The notes below the pieces were generated by a model. The model made no database searches. It saw nothing but the letters and a program-made list of their open reading frames with translations, and was not told the DNA's origin. DNA of 29,140 bases from Entamoeba histolytica HM-1:IMSS (lineage: Eukaryota > Evosea > Mastigamoebida > Endamoebidae), in contig NW_001915068.1 of the NCBI RefSeq assembly GCF_000208925.1, positions 1 to 29,140 on the forward strand, read 5' to 3'. The translations under genes and the position numbers were made by a program. This document shows, in pieces, positions 20,501 to 29,140 of the stretch (within the stretch, counting starts at the first letter, position 1; each line of letters opens with the position of its first letter).

Positions 20501-21126
20501 CCTATAACTACCTCTGTAAGTTCTTCAGATGTGATTTCAACCCATACACCATATGTATATGGACGACTCGGATCTATATATCTAGAGCAATGCGTTAATT
20601 GGAGTCTTCTTTTTGAAACAGGTAATTCAGGTACTTTCATTGTATAAGTAACTGTTTGTGAATCATTTCTTTTTTTTACAAGAACCTTAAACGGATTATA
20701 TGTCAACCCAAGTTCACGTGATAATTGTTCTGATTCATTAATGAAACTTCTACAACTTTGAATAGTTGAGACATCATATTTTGAACAATTTCCTTCTCCA
20801 TACCACATATATCCTGGCTGACATTCAGTACAATCTTTTTTGTACCTTTTGGTGTCACATGAACTACACTTATCAGGTTTATAGCATCCTGATAAACATC
20901 CATCTCCATACATACAAGACATAATACAATTTCCATTACCATCAGATGAGTATCCTTTTGCACATTGACAGTCACTCCCACATCCCTTTATACCATCGCA
21001 TTCTTCAGAAAATGAGTCCCAAACACCATCTCCACATACTGAAATAATTTGATATTCTTTCTTACTAACTTCTTCTGCATTTATACCAACAAATATTATG
21101 AATAAACATAGTATCATTACCATCAT
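17533..21126 (-). CDS. Transmembrane receptor kinase (TMK family), Cys-rich ectodomain
   Basis: The 1197-residue protein starts with a signal peptide (about 1-17). The ectodomain has CGNGxxDxGEECD-type Cys repeats at about 31-67, 486-515, 535-571 and 576-610, plus an EGF-like unit near 453-483. One membrane segment follows (about 619-646). The cytoplasmic part has an MSP/ASH-like beta domain from about 684, a Ser/Gly/Lys-rich insert (about 798-850) and a kinase domain (about 872-1140). Kinase residues are all present: GGGTFG, Lys905, HRDLKTDN with Asp998, DFG Asp1021, APE 1047-1049. The tail is Ser/Lys/Asp-rich. Entamoeba TMKs are surface sensors implicated in growth, serum response and phagocytosis; the ligand is unknown. 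The HRDLKTDN loop looks like a TKL-type kinase. No intron is needed. Confidence 0.9.
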   Translation of the reverse strand: MMVMILCLFIIFVGINAEEVSKKEYQIISVCGDGVWDSFSEECDGIKGCGSDCQCAKGYSSDGNGNCIMSCMYGDGCLSGCYKPDKCSSCDTKRYKKDCTECQPGYMWYGEGNCSKYDVSTIQSCRSFINESEQLSRELGLTYNPFKVLVKKRNDSQTVTYTMKVPELPVSKRRLQLTHCSRYIDPSRPYTYGVWVEITSEELTEVVIGLDKQYSIDDINSQNLQERKIGTDLEFVIIRNCLDSVDSKKDPECLHRNGGLSEYVLSPRVSVILRKDIPYYLFIHSKYASKTIPEFTFYISDMNHACSTNYRSVPMILISDREGYSSILELEKAMISKNLCNQDTTKGFWFKIIGSDLTIDISTCESGAFDVAIDLIEVKLSDYKLEDNATDLSPIDCSTAPAKCLATRTSGCGGDSRLARLIQKIDKEHIYFLFLEINEEYAATINLTIKTTCHKDCGEHGICSISTGQCECVDGYVLVDGGCTLCGNGKIDEGEECDPSVEGYDDSQCTIACACRYGTQPMEIDGVVKCAVPTCGNGQVDDYEECDGGYGCDHCVCVNGTKKYAKARAGCILATCGNKQWDKGEECDGGNGCIECECQPGWYSQNNADCKNISKALNNFFFWGIGSIVYILYFIFVMILFLILHIRLTRKIKQDIDDENLFIFENTIIPFDKTNSQYIDLKQENPYFSFSTNTIDFGDIRPEINDPIDCTLILTNNWKYPMHFTFHSGDYTKYEIMCKPFTGRIKPKESVVLTISFMAKCTTVLNEKVPITIRYGQLQNVLKDIKKDNPELIAHCSQSSQNSEGEGNSQSSGTNGSNSIKKSHHSKSTPSGSGKSGSSHDSDAKKKKGKTKISKFHVYLNLQVESALSTKLDYEEIHLQHPPIGGGTFGIVYRAEWRRVDVAVKVMKTDLVGLAELLPNFMQEAEMMERIRCPYIVNFIGSVATADTLCLVTEFCPLGSLRKFMKTNSMSDLLKIRFCQDIARGMEYLHQNDILHRDLKTDNVLVYSKNPSDPITAKVTDFGTSRSFIESSNTIALQNIGTPVYMAPEITRKDQMTLKSDVYSFAICMLEIWLGRDPYDPMKFPDSESILRFVGAGKRLCISNDCILKEIIEWAWSHVPSERPSFKELESALESIYKKTSDKSKSDSNNKNNSSSTKTNTKSKDISSIECKSSMSKSEINDEINDSSVSSDMAKDN

Positions 21127-22674
21127 TCAATATGGTTCCAATAAATTTGAGATTCCAAAAACTCCTCAAAAATTTCATTCGTTCAAAAATAGTATTTCGC
21201 ATTTAACAAGAATAGAACCTTCTTTTTTTATTGAATGGAATAAACAATCTTTTCTAATCCTTTCCTGTTATTTTTTTTCGTTTTCTTTATTTTTATATTT
21301 ACATTCATTTACTGTAAATATAATTAATGTCTATTTGAAAGCAAAGTGTCTCAAATTGTAATGATAATTAAATTAATGGACAAGTTGGTTTGATATTACT
21401 TCTTTAAATCACCTTTTAGTATAACAGAAAAAGTTTAAACCTATTTTTATGAGTCTTGAGTATTAAATAGAACTGTTTATATTTCTCATATCAGTATAAA
21501 AACCATTAATAAAAAGAAGTACATCATATAAGAAAACAAGGTGGTTCTAGAGGAATTGTTTTACGCAAAGGATGTGTCTATTAAAACAAATAAAAAAAAA
21601 ATGTTTTGTATAATAAAAATTGAGTTGTTCATAAATGGAGTTAATTAATCGACAGATTGTTGAAACCAAATAAAAAAATGTTTTCATTTTTCTATGACAT
21701 AATAAATGGTTATGAAATCCACAAAGTACGATATTTTATTAGTATTTATGAATTTTTATTTTAAATAAAATTAATAGAATAATTGCTAAGCACTAATTTT
21801 CTTCTAAATTTAGAATTACCTTTATATTGTTAGAGTTATTGTCTCAAATCATTTTCAGACAATCCATACAAATGAAACAATATACTAAATCTAATAATAG
21901 GCATATAATCCAAAAATATCACTTAAAATTGTATATAAATTAGAATCTTTTCATACGAAATTTAATTATTTTTGTGTAATTAACTCCAGCATTTTTTTAG
22001 ACTCATTTAGGCAAGGTTTTATTTAATTTTTTAAGAAATTATGTTTTTTAGTCTTAAAAAATTTTATGGAAATAATTCATTAAACAAATAAACAATTATA
22101 ATGACTTTGTTTGTTTATGAAAATATTTATTGGACAACGTTAAATTAACTCTATAATATTTTTTATATACTCTCAATAAACAAATTATCTCCTAAAATCT
22201 TTATGAAGAGTATTGATGAGTTATATGATATTTGCTTACTAAATAACATGTGAAATACTTACATGTTAAGTGAATTTAATGTTACTGATTTATACATAAG
22301 AAATTTTAACTTTTCAATTGTAATAAGAAAACTTTTTTTTTCAAAACCTGAAAATGTCAATTATAAAGATATAATTAACAATATAACATTAAGTCTACCT
22401 TCCTTTAAAAAAAAATAAGATAACAATGTTTTTATAAAGAATATAAAAGGTAGTAACATATGTTTCTGTAAACAACTTAAGAAACCGATATTTGGGAGTT
22501 TAAGTTGGGTAGTAGATACAACTAACACATGTTAGTAGGCTGTTATAAATCATAAAGAATTAAAACAATAAAATGAAAGAGAGTTAATTCGCTACTACGT
22601 ATAAAATAAATAAAAATATATTTGTTATAAAAAAATAAAAATGAGTTAATAGAGAACAAAAAATGTATTTAGTA
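21127..22674. other. Intergenic region between TMK and choline-transporter-like genes
   Basis: 1.55 kb, mostly AT-rich. Minus-strand GGAACC (21134-21139) close to the TMK ATG may be its GAAC element. At 21535-21645 (+) there is a 36-codon open stretch beginning ENKVVLEELFYAKD that ends at TAA and has no recognised family. A small inverted repeat ACTAAC/GTTAGT with a 4-base loop lies at 22521-22536, in a slightly GC-richer patch (22480-22545). No RNA gene could be supported. Confidence 0.4.
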
Positions 22675-24153
22675 TTAACTAGTATAGACACCATCTAAAT
22701 CATTTGCCTCTTCAGGAAGAATTGGATTGTTTGAATTAAATGAATGATATTGGTCAAATTCATTTACAATATCACCAAATTTTTCACAATGAATTCCATT
22801 ATAAACTAACATATCTTCAGTATAACATAACATAATTGTGTCAGTAGAAGTTTGAACAGCATTCATGAAGAATCCAGTAACAAGAAATCCAATAATCATT
22901 GAAATAATAAATGCAATAATAGAATGAACCATACTTCTAAATATAATCATCATAATTAATGACCCAATACATCCACTAATAATACCTGAAACTAAAGTAA
23001 GTCCAAAAATGACAGATCCCATTATAGTATCTTCCATAATTGCCATAGTAATGTTATCTTTAATTAAACTACATGCTGTTTTAGCTGATTGAATGAATGA
23101 AGTTCTGTGCATACCAACTATAACATAAGTCATTCTATTGATGTATTGGAGAATATCTTCAATAAGTCTAAGAATACAATCTAAACAACAATGAATAAGA
23201 CAAGTAAATGAACTTTTATTATCATCATCTTCTTCTTGATTTGTTATTTCATATAAAAATCTAAGAAATTGAACAATAGATAATAATAATGATCCTAAAA
23301 CTATTGAACCAAATGATTTTGTAGTTGAATGAATAAGTGATTCAGTAAAATCTCCACCTATTTCATTATTATTTAAATAATGATGAGCAATCACACTTGA
23401 TGAACATACAGTAAATATTCCATTGACTACATTACCCATCCAATAACACATAAACACTTGAAATAAAAATGTTGGATAAAAAGATGTTGGTGGATAATAA
23501 TCATTATTTTGAGTTGTTCCACTCAGGTATTGGACTAATAATGAATGACAAATAACAACCAAAATTAAAACACATAATACCATGACTATTGGGACTAAAA
23601 TGAATAAAATTGATGTGTTGTGTAATAAAGTAAATGTAGAATGTTTCAGTATTTCAATAGTTAATGGTAATTTGCTTCTTGAAAAGAAGATAATTAATGG
23701 AGAAATAAAGAAACATAAAGCAAATATTAAAGATATAACAAATGTATATATCCCTTGGTGAATAGTAAATATTGATGCAACTAACATAATTGTACCTGCA
23801 ATAATTGGTAATACAATACTAAAAGTATAAACACATAACTTTGTATATCTATTCAATAATAAAATAAAACAATATGATAAAATACAACCAGCAAATAAAA
23901 CAAATGGGATAAATAAATGTATTGGTGGCATTAAATTAATCCAACTTAAATGATCCTTTAACTACTAAATTAATACTATTTTTTATTATAACTTTACTAT
24001 TAAACAAACTATTGAATAATCTGGAGTTGATTTTAGAGTATTATAAATAGCTAATATAACTGAACAAATGGCTGCTGTATTAAATAAGAAATAAAAGAAA
24101 ACATCATTCCATTTATTTTCTCGCTTAGGATAAGTAATTTGTGTTTCTGACAT
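22675..24153 (-). CDS. Choline-transporter-like protein (CTL/SLC44, Pns1 type; 2 exons)
   Basis: Exons 24153-24010 and 23961-22675 (minus strand) encode 476 residues. Exon 1 supplies the short cytosolic N-terminus and first membrane helix (WNDVFFYFLFNTAAICSVIL), typical of the CTL family. Family marks in exon 2 are SFGSIVLGSLLLSIVQFLRF, a Cys-rich CCLDCILRLIEDILQYINR segment, TSFIQSAK and the end-motif TDTIMLCYTEDM. About ten hydrophobic segments are visible. The family moves choline or related substrates across membranes; substrate here is not shown by sequence. The ATG at 23931 (MPPIHL) would give a 418-residue form lacking the first helix. AGTGAAC lies 27 bases before the exon 1 ATG. The LINE ends about 150 bases upstream. 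Confidence 0.85.
23962..24009 (-). other. Intron of choline-transporter-like gene (48 nt)
   Basis: On the minus strand it starts GTTTGTTTAATAG and ends TTTAGTAG, phase 0. Using the second of the two adjacent TAGs as acceptor avoids a stop and joins TPDYSI to LKDHLSWINLMPP. Confidence 0.85.
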
Positions 24154-24179
24154 ACAACAATAAAAAATAAAAAAGAAAA

Positions 24180-24187
24180 GTTCACTA
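24180..24187 (-). promoter_or_regulatory. GAAC-type element of choline-transporter-like gene
   Basis: The minus strand reads AGTGAAC (24186-24180), the same seven bases seen before the kinase gene. Its position 27 bases before the ATG at 24153 supports the upstream exon as the true gene start. Confidence 0.5.
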
Positions 24188-24308
24188 TTGATTTTTAAGA
24201 TTATTTTAAGAAACTAAATTTAATGTTATATAAAACGTTTTATTATTATTAAAAAATAATTATTTGCTTAAATAAGTAAAAATTAAACCAATAATAAAAA
24301 GCAATTAA

Positions 24309-25193
24309 TTAAGTATTAATAGAACTAGCTTCTATTCTTCCTGGCTCAGGGGAGACTAATCCCATCCCTTCGTCTTCTTCTTCTAGTAGCTCTACGGAGT
24401 ATGTTTGGTTGTGATCTCCGCAGTATTCCATGACATCCATCATGTTTTTAATCACAAGGTTTTTTACTTCTTTTTCGATGTCAATGTCAATTTTTATTTC
24501 TTTAATTAATTTATTACTTTCTTTATTCATTAATCCATTGATTGAAATTACTACTGGAATTATTCTGACATCTTTTAATTTTTCTATTTTCATTAGAATA
24601 TTCTTTAATTCCTTATACTTATTTCTTTTCTTCAAATACACTCAATTAATATTGTGATATTCAACAATAGTCATATCAAATAATAAACCAGTTTGGTTCT
24701 TTTTATCTAATACATATATATATATATGGTATTTTGTGATATTGTCATTCATTTTTATGCATTATTTGTTTGTTCAATATCATTGTAATGTCTTTATATT
24801 TGAACATTGTTTCATATGGAGGTTTTATATTGAATATTTCCTGTATATTTTCTTATTAATCAATATTATAATGCCAATATTGTCATGTTTCTCTATTTGT
24901 GATTTTTTATGACCAATACAAGATAATAGAATGTGTTCTACTGTAGCTATCTTGTCTTTACAAAGTGGGCAGTATTTTAATCTTTCATTTTTCATTATTT
25001 TTGCTTTCTTATACCCACAAAATATTGCACCATCTTGCATTTTAGTTAATTGAAGAAATGCATTCTTTTTAATATTGATTGACTTCCATGGTTTCACTGT
25101 AGTAGTTTTATCTACTCCTTTTGACTCGAACCATCTTCTGAAGTGTCCACTAATTTGATGACACTTCCATTTTTTGATGTATTGGTCGGTCAA
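24309..25193 (-). pseudogene. LINE C-terminal part: CCHC motif and restriction-like endonuclease remnant
   Basis: The CCHC motif reads CPLCKDKIATVEHILLSC (about 24910-24970). The endonuclease remnant includes TGLLFDMTIVEYHNIN, where the Asp at 24677-24675 fits the conserved catalytic Asp, followed by an in-frame TGA (24644-24642) and then VRIIPVVISINGL. Where the family has its Pro-Asp, this copy has Tyr-His, at the edge of a TA repeat (24712-24727). The last 35 codons are unusually GC-rich (24320-24428) and end LVSPEPGRIEASSINT. The endonuclease would be dead. Confidence 0.72.
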
Positions 25194-25448
25194 TAATTTC
25201 TTTATTTCTACTACTACTTCTTTTTCTTTTTGCTTTTCAATCCCTTCATTTATTATTTCTTCTATTTTTGTTTCTGGGATTTTATGAATTATTGTTTTTT
25301 AATTCTATTCCACATTCCTTTCTTACTGTACCATCTATCTAATATGTTATTTCTTATTTCACTTTCTCTGGTACAGTAGTACATTAATGTTCTTACTAAT
25401 CAATAATATATTCGTCCCTTATATTTATTAATCCTTCACCCATTTCTT

Positions 25449-26914
25449 CTAGAGGGACATACAACCTATCTTTGGAGTTTCACCAATGTATTTTGCCTTT
25501 CTTAAATATTTTCTTATCTCCAAATCAATTTTATCTAGGTCAGTTATTTTCCAATTTACAACTGATGCTGAATATCTGAAGATAGGGATTACTTCCGTGT
25601 TTATTCTAGTAATATATCTTCTATTACTACTTTCATCAATGTTTATTTCTTCCATCTTCTGATTCATTTTTTCTTTGATGGTTTTACAATTGAAAGTGTC
25701 ATCAATTTCGTCGGACTGCCATATTCCTAAGTATTTATACAAGTCCTCACCTTCAATTACGGGGATGTTTTGCATTCCATTTGGTATTTCTTTAATGTTT
25801 TTTAATACCATTCCTGATTTTTTCTCATTCATTTCAATATGTAACTTATTATTTCTTTAATTTCATTGTGGATTATTCAAATTTCTTCACTACTTTCCGT
25901 CATTATTCTCAAATCATCCATATATAATGTGTGATTTGTTTTTGGGAATTTCTCTTCGATGATTTGAGAAATTACATTCATCTGTATGATGAAGAGTAGA
26001 GGGGATAAGGAATCACCTTGTAAAATTCCTCTATTTAATTTAATACATCATAGATATTCATTAAATTTATAACCGATGAATATCTTCCATCTAGTCATCA
26101 TACTTTCAATAATGTCAATGATGACAAACTCATAATTAAAATATTTTAATGATTCAATTACCCATTCGTGGTTTACTGTGTCATATAATTTCTTAATGTC
26201 ATAATATGACTCATCATATTTTGGGTATTTCTCTTCTTTCTGCTGCTTTAACATATAACTATTAATTATTCCTTCTTTAGCAGCTAAAGATTGTAATTTA
26301 CACCCCAGTTGATTTTTACTAATTTTAAATGATTCACTATTCATATTAAGTCTAATGTGAATCTTTTCTTTTAATATGGAGGTAAATACTTTCATAATTA
26401 CATTTGTACAACTGATATGACGATAATTAGTGACATCATTCCTATCAATTTGTGGATTAATAAAGTTCTTCCACTTACCATGTCTAATGGGATGTTTTCA
26501 GGGAAGTTCAACCATTCGTTAAAGATATTGAGAATGATTTCTCTTGATGATGACATCCTTTTCCAATAATACAAATATATAATGTCTATTCCTGGTGCTT
26601 TCCAGTTACTTATTTTCATTATACTTAAATTTAATTCATTTATTGTTATTATGACACTATCATAATTTCTATATCTTTCATTCAACAAGGTGATTTGTTT
26701 TATTTTCCAATTTTCTTTATTTAATATCACCTGTGTTTCATATAACGATTTCCAATATTCTAAAGTAATATTGTTATTTGGGTATATTTCATTCTTTCTT
26801 CATTATTCTAATTTTCTTGTTAGAATCAAACATGATTTTATTTGTATTGATTCTGATTATTTCATTTTTATTAAATTTAATTTTTTCTTTGATCATTGTC
26901 ATCATATATTTTAG
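25449..26914 (-). pseudogene. LINE reverse transcriptase domain, frameshifted
   Basis: Read in minus-strand order the RT motifs are: NWKAPGIDII (about 26610), NDVTNYRHISCTNVIM (about 26400-26445, needing a frame change), motif A YYDIKKLYDTVNHEW (26160-26205), motif B RGILQGDSLSPLLF (about 25995-26035), motif C LYMDDL (25910-25927) and the thumb-side YKYLGIW (about 25725). The YMDD-type box with a following hydrophilic stretch fits R4/Dong-like LINEs. At least three frame changes or stops separate these blocks, so no functional enzyme is made. Confidence 0.82.
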
Positions 26915-26985
26915 GTACTTTATTCTTTCTAGTGCTTTAACTTTTATTCCTTCTTCATCATTTTCTTTTAATTTCATGATGCACT

Positions 26986-28190
26986 TTATTCTGTACCATT
27001 TCCCTTGACCAAATCTTCTAGTCTATTAATTTTCTTTAGGATTTCTTTTATTTCATCAAATTTATCTCCTATTATTTTATTTTGGAGATAGAGGTGCATA
27101 ACCATTGAAATCCTCTTCATATCATCTTGCAGATCCTGCATTCTGCTTCCTGACCATACCCATCTATTATTAATTTCCATTATTAATTCGTCAGCTTCTT
27201 TTCTTTTCCAGTAGTAATTAATGTTTGAACATTTTTCTACTTTCATTTCTTTTATTTTATTGATGAGAGTGTTAAGGTATTCTTCATCAATTTGAGTATA
27301 GTTATTCTTTAATATGATGTTTTTTATTATTGAATTACACTCTACTCTTCCTTCTATTATATCTTTTACTTTCACTTTAATGTACCGTTTAATGCTTTCT
27401 TTTATTTTATGTGATATTTTAATATAATTAATATATTCTTTTTCATTATTGACATTGATATTTATTGCTTTTATTATATTTTCTATTTGTTCCCATCTTA
27501 ATTTCTTATATAATTTCTTATTCAACCAATCAATTCAAAACAATACATCACTTCAATTAAAAATTTATTTCTTTGTTTTGTTGTATTTCTTCTTGTATTT
27601 CTTTGTATTTTGTTTGTTATTTCTTATTCTTGTAATTTTACATCTATCATTCATTTCTTTATTTGTGTTTTGTTTTTAATTTCTTCATTTGTTTTAATGT
27701 CTTTTTCTTCATTGTCTTTTGTTTTTTCTTTAATTTCTTCTTTGATTCTTTCATTTATCTTTTTCTTTTTGATTGAATATACTTCTTGAAGAATATCATA
27801 TCATCTTTTTCTTTTACCTTCATACTTTTTGAGTATTTCTTCATATTCTCCTTTTCCCATTTACTTGTTATTCCTTTTATTCTTTCTTGTATCTCTTTTA
27901 TTGTTAACCATCTATGTCTATTATTTGTATGTTCATTATTATTCCAGTATTTATCCTGTTTCTTATTTATTGTTCTTTGTCTTTGTTGTTTTTTAAACCA
28001 TTTTCTCTTGGTATTTCTTTTATTATAATTGTAATATCTTTTATTGTTGTTATTGGTATTTAACTTTGTATTTCTATGTCTTGTTTGGTTTTCTTTACAA
28101 GACGACAAGGCATTACTCCATAACAATGGCAATAAAATTTATTGTATTTCCTGCATTGGAAAAGGATCTGAATTAAAAAGAAGAAAATAA
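26986..28190 (-). pseudogene. LINE N-terminal region of ORF2, decayed
   Basis: This is Lys/Asn/Glu-rich sequence in two longer open stretches (28132-27755 and 27525-26986) joined by a region full of stops. The first contains RHRWLTIKEIQERIKG and WEKENMKKYSKSMKVKE. Near the upstream end (28161-28105), an alternative frame reads FQCRKYNKFYCHCYGVMPC, a Cys/His cluster that looks more protein-like than the overlapping MPLLWSNALSS frame, suggesting a frameshift at about 28060. The second stretch ends LEDLVKGNGTE and has no recognised domain. Assignment rests on continuity with the RT. Confidence 0.6.
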
Positions 28191-29140
28191 ATAAGAAAGA
28201 ATGAATCATTGTTGTATTTTCAAATTAATTAATAATAAATATTACTAAAGTAATGAAATGAATATTAATGAGAATATTTTAATTTAAATAAAATGTAATA
28301 AAATAATGACAAATAATCAATATTTCAATAAATAAAATATTATTTAACATTCTTATTTCTTACATTAATTAATTATTTCATTGATTATTCATTTTATTTA
28401 AATTGTGATTGTTTATTTAAAGCATAAACAATCATAACTTATATTAACTTATTCAAAATAAATTTAAATAAAAATTCATTTAATTTATTTAATGTTTTTA
28501 AATTACTTCATTAAATTGTATTGTATAAATATAACCTTATTGTCTTTTTGACGATGTTTTATCATTATACATACTTATTATCTTTTCAATTATTTATTCT
28601 TTATGATGAATAGTTCTGATAAATTATTTTCTAGTTCTTCTTAGTCAATAAATTCAATATATTCTTTTACCAATACAAGCATTTTTAGTAAGTTTGTTTT
28701 CTATCTATTTCTTTCACTTCTTTTCTTGTTCTTGTTATTTTTTATAAAGAATAATTTATTTAGTCTAAGTTCTTTCAACTTCTCAATCATTATAACTAAT
28801 TTCTTCTATGTATTCATTCTTTTATTTTCTGTTCATTATTTTTCATTTGTTTGTTTATTCTTTTATTATTTAATGGTTCTATCTTTTTTTCTTCAGTAAT
28901 ACTATGTTAATCAATATCTCTTTGTCATTTTTCTACATTAATTGGTATTAAAGACATTGCAAATATCAGCATCCTTATAATTGTATTTTATCTTTATATA
29001 TTATCAGAACAAGATGAAATTTTTGATTCATTAAATTACATTGAAAATTTATTATTTTCCAGTTATTCCAGTAAAAAATTCAACAACTTTTTGTGTTATT
29101 TATCTACTTTTATTTTATTCTTTTCTTTCATGAACTTCTT
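28191..29140. other. AT-rich flank beyond the LINE
   Basis: 28200-28600 is A/T-rich with many short AATAAAT-type runs. From about 28600 the plus strand again becomes T/C-rich, like 1-720. Short minus-strand stretches are readable (for example ITQKVVEFFTGITGK, about 29100-29050) but stops follow at once. No gene, RNA or clear mobile element end could be supported. Confidence 0.45.

Larger units (their letters stand above)
24303..28190 (-). mobile_element. Inactivated non-LTR retrotransposon (EhLINE-like, R4-type)
   Basis: On the minus strand the element reads, in order: a Cys-containing N-terminal segment, a Lys/Glu-rich region, reverse transcriptase, a CCHC zinc motif, a restriction-like endonuclease and an acidic C-terminal tail. 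RT then zinc motif then C-terminal endonuclease is the arrangement of R2/R4-type LINEs, to which Entamoeba LINEs belong. Many stops and frame changes interrupt it, so it is not autonomous. At about 3.9 kb it is shorter than a full EhLINE (near 4.8 kb), and no ORF1 is seen, suggesting 5' loss. The 3' limit is placed after the last codon and the 5' limit is approximate; no target site duplication was identified. Confidence 0.82.

Noticed and set aside
21098..21361. 87-codon plus-strand ORF overlapping the TMK start
   Set aside because: Its beginning is antisense to the TMK signal peptide; the rest is Phe/Leu/Ser-rich and matches no family.
22521..22536. Inverted repeat ACTAAC/GTTAGT as a terminator or RNA gene
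   Set aside because: Only six base pairs in AT-rich DNA; no supporting T-run, box motifs or longer fold.
24430..28028. Plus-strand ORFs in the LINE region (Phe/Ile/Ser-rich)
   Set aside because: Antisense of the Lys/Glu-rich LINE coding strand.
1..29140. CRISPR arrays, tRNA arrays, rRNA
   Set aside because: No spaced direct repeats and no cloverleaf or rRNA-like conserved segment was recognised on either strand by eye.

Overview
The window is very AT-rich eukaryotic DNA with compact genes. Introns are short and begin GTTTGTT, and 5' leaders look only tens of bases long. Core promoters carry Entamoeba-type boxes: a GTATTTAAA TATA box and GAAC elements. Together with a Cys-rich transmembrane receptor kinase (TMK family), P-glycoprotein and a decayed R4-type LINE, this points to an Entamoeba genome close to E. 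histolytica. The exact species cannot be fixed by eye.

Layout: 1-1454, pyrimidine-rich non-coding DNA ending in a clear promoter; 1455-5303 (+), full-length P-glycoprotein ABC transporter; 6335-8866 (-), Tudor-SN; 10049-12063 (+), STE20/PAK-like kinase in three exons; 12180-12480 (+), a probable Tudor-SN-like relic; 12927-13481 (-), Ras-family GTPase with an altered P-loop; 13610-15813 (+), FAM91-family Golgi protein in three exons; 15814-17532, non-coding with possible coding relics; 17533-21126 (-), TMK receptor kinase; 22675-24153 (-), choline-transporter-like protein in two exons; 24309 to about 28190 (-), an inactivated LINE with reverse transcriptase and restriction-like endonuclease; then AT-rich DNA to the end.

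The genes are independent units rather than an operon. Several fit surface signalling and membrane traffic: a receptor kinase, a PH-domain kinase, a Ras GTPase, a trans-Golgi FAM91 protein and two multi-span transporters. The main structural result is that three genes read as broken ORFs until five introns are placed. All five preserve frame and restore family-conserved residues: the kinase C-terminal ELLK-xPFF, the FAM91 WW region and the first membrane helix of the choline transporter.

No convincing undescribed multi-gene system was found. The most interesting items are the Ras GTPase with PPC in place of the usual GGV-preceding residues, the TMK with an MSP/ASH-like fold apparently split by a Ser-rich insert, the Tudor-SN relic, and the LINE whose endonuclease site seems lost in a TA repeat.
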